7,072 bases of DNA from NCBI GenBank assembly GCA_902782805.1, contig CACZON010000325.1, forward strand, positions 1-7,072. The letters run 5' to 3'. Positions within the stretch are counted from its first letter, which is position 1. Every line of letters starts with the position of its first letter. The position numbers and the translations under genes are program-made. The notes beneath the pieces are model-generated. The model was not told the origin of the DNA. It searched no databases and was given only the letters and a program-made list of their open reading frames with translations. Shown here piece by piece: positions 6,486 through 7,072 of this stretch. This DNA is from Oscillospiraceae bacterium. GTDB taxonomy: Bacteria; Bacillota; Clostridia; Oscillospirales; Acutalibacteraceae.

Positions 6486-7072
6486 ATGAAAAGGATTCTG
6501 GTAGCAGAGGACGAAAAAACGATCCGGGAGTTCGTCGTGATCAATCTTCAGCGCGCCGGCTACGAAACGTTCGAAGCGGAAAGCGGCGATGAAGCGATGG
6601 AGATCTACGAGCGCGAAGGCGGCCGGTTTGATATGGCAGTGCTCGATATCATGATGCCCGGAAAACTGGACGGCCTCGCGGTCTGCCGGGAGATCCGGAG
6701 CAAGGATTCTTCCATCGGCATCATCCTGCTTACGGCGAAAACACAGGAGATGGATAAGATCAGCGGCCTGATGATGGGCGCGGACGATTACGTGACCAAG
6801 CCCTTCAGTCCCTCGGAACTGGTTGCGCGCGTCGACGCGATCTATCGCCGCGTTGCGCTCTCTTCGATCCGTGAGACCAACGATTTCAAGGAAGAGCTTC
6901 GTTCCGGTGAATTCTCCCTGAATCTCCGCAACCGGAATCTGACCCGCGCAGGGGAAGATATCGAACTGACACAGGTCGAATTCCAGATCATGGAATACTT
7001 TTTCTCCAATCCGCGCGCTACGCTCGACCGTACGGATATTCTGCGCCACGTCTGGGGCGACAGCTACGTCGG
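6486..7072 (+). CDS. Response regulator, OmpR/PhoB family, 3' end missing
   Basis: A two-component transcription factor: a receiver domain phosphorylated by a histidine kinase controls a winged-helix DNA-binding domain. 195 complete codons are visible of an expected 225-235. The receiver (about 1-120) has the acidic pair at E8/D9, the phosphoacceptor Asp54 in VLDIMMP, Thr83 in ILLTAK and Lys105 in YVTKPFSPSEL. The OmpR-type domain begins near 138 with GEFSLNLRNRNL, continues with IELTQVEFQIMEYFFSNP (159-176) and ends at the edge in ILRHVWGDSYV. The loop after Asp54 reads PGKLDG, one residue longer than the common PxxDG form. ATG at 6486 follows GAGGAG and lies 18 bp after the lipoprotein gene, indicating an operon. 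The partner kinase is probably downstream, outside the window. Confidence 0.95.
   Translation, partial: MKRILVAEDEKTIREFVVINLQRAGYETFEAESGDEAMEIYEREGGRFDMAVLDIMMPGKLDGLAVCREIRSKDSSIGIILLTAKTQEMDKISGLMMGADDYVTKPFSPSELVARVDAIYRRVALSSIRETNDFKEELRSGEFSLNLRNRNLTRAGEDIELTQVEFQIMEYFFSNPRATLDRTDILRHVWGDSYV

Noticed and set aside
1..7072. CRISPR array, tRNA, rRNA or insertion sequence
   Set aside because: No regularly spaced direct repeats, no cloverleaf-like sequence, no transposase and no terminal inverted repeats were seen.

Overview
The window is about 7 kb of bacterial DNA with dense, GC-rich genes, strong Shine-Dalgarno sequences (GGAGG, GGGGG) and extended -10 promoters. Gene content and arrangement suggest a member of the Bacillota, most likely a GC-rich Clostridia-type organism. 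Genus and species cannot be told from the sequence.

Minus-strand half (1-4673). One apparent operon reads leftwards from a promoter near 4740-4768: an NRAMP-fold transporter (YcsG-like), pxpA (LamB/YcsF family), pxpB (KipI family), pxpC (KipA family) and a putative hydro-lyase of the YcsI/DUF1445 family that runs off the left edge. This is the same gene set as the Bacillus subtilis ycsF-ycsG-ycsI-kipI-kipA region, in a different order. PxpA, PxpB and PxpC together form the prokaryotic ATP-dependent 5-oxoprolinase, which opens 5-oxoproline (pyroglutamate) to glutamate. The DUF1445 family is related to mammalian D-glutamate cyclase, which interconverts D-glutamate and 5-oxo-D-proline, so a shared theme of 5-oxoproline and glutamate is plausible. 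The transporter has lost the usual metal-binding residues of NRAMP proteins, so its substrate may not be a transition metal.

Intergenic region (4674-5111). This AT-richer stretch separates two divergent transcription units. It holds the minus-strand operon promoter with a perfect 20-bp palindrome over its -35 box, a 57-nt nested palindromic element, and an extended -10 promoter for the plus-strand genes. I see no convincing gene here.

Plus-strand half (5112-7072). A predicted lipoprotein with FG-GAP/VCBS-like acidic repeats is followed after 18 bp by an OmpR/PhoB-type response regulator that runs off the right edge. A histidine kinase probably lies just beyond, and the lipoprotein may be part of the same envelope signalling unit, but that is inference.
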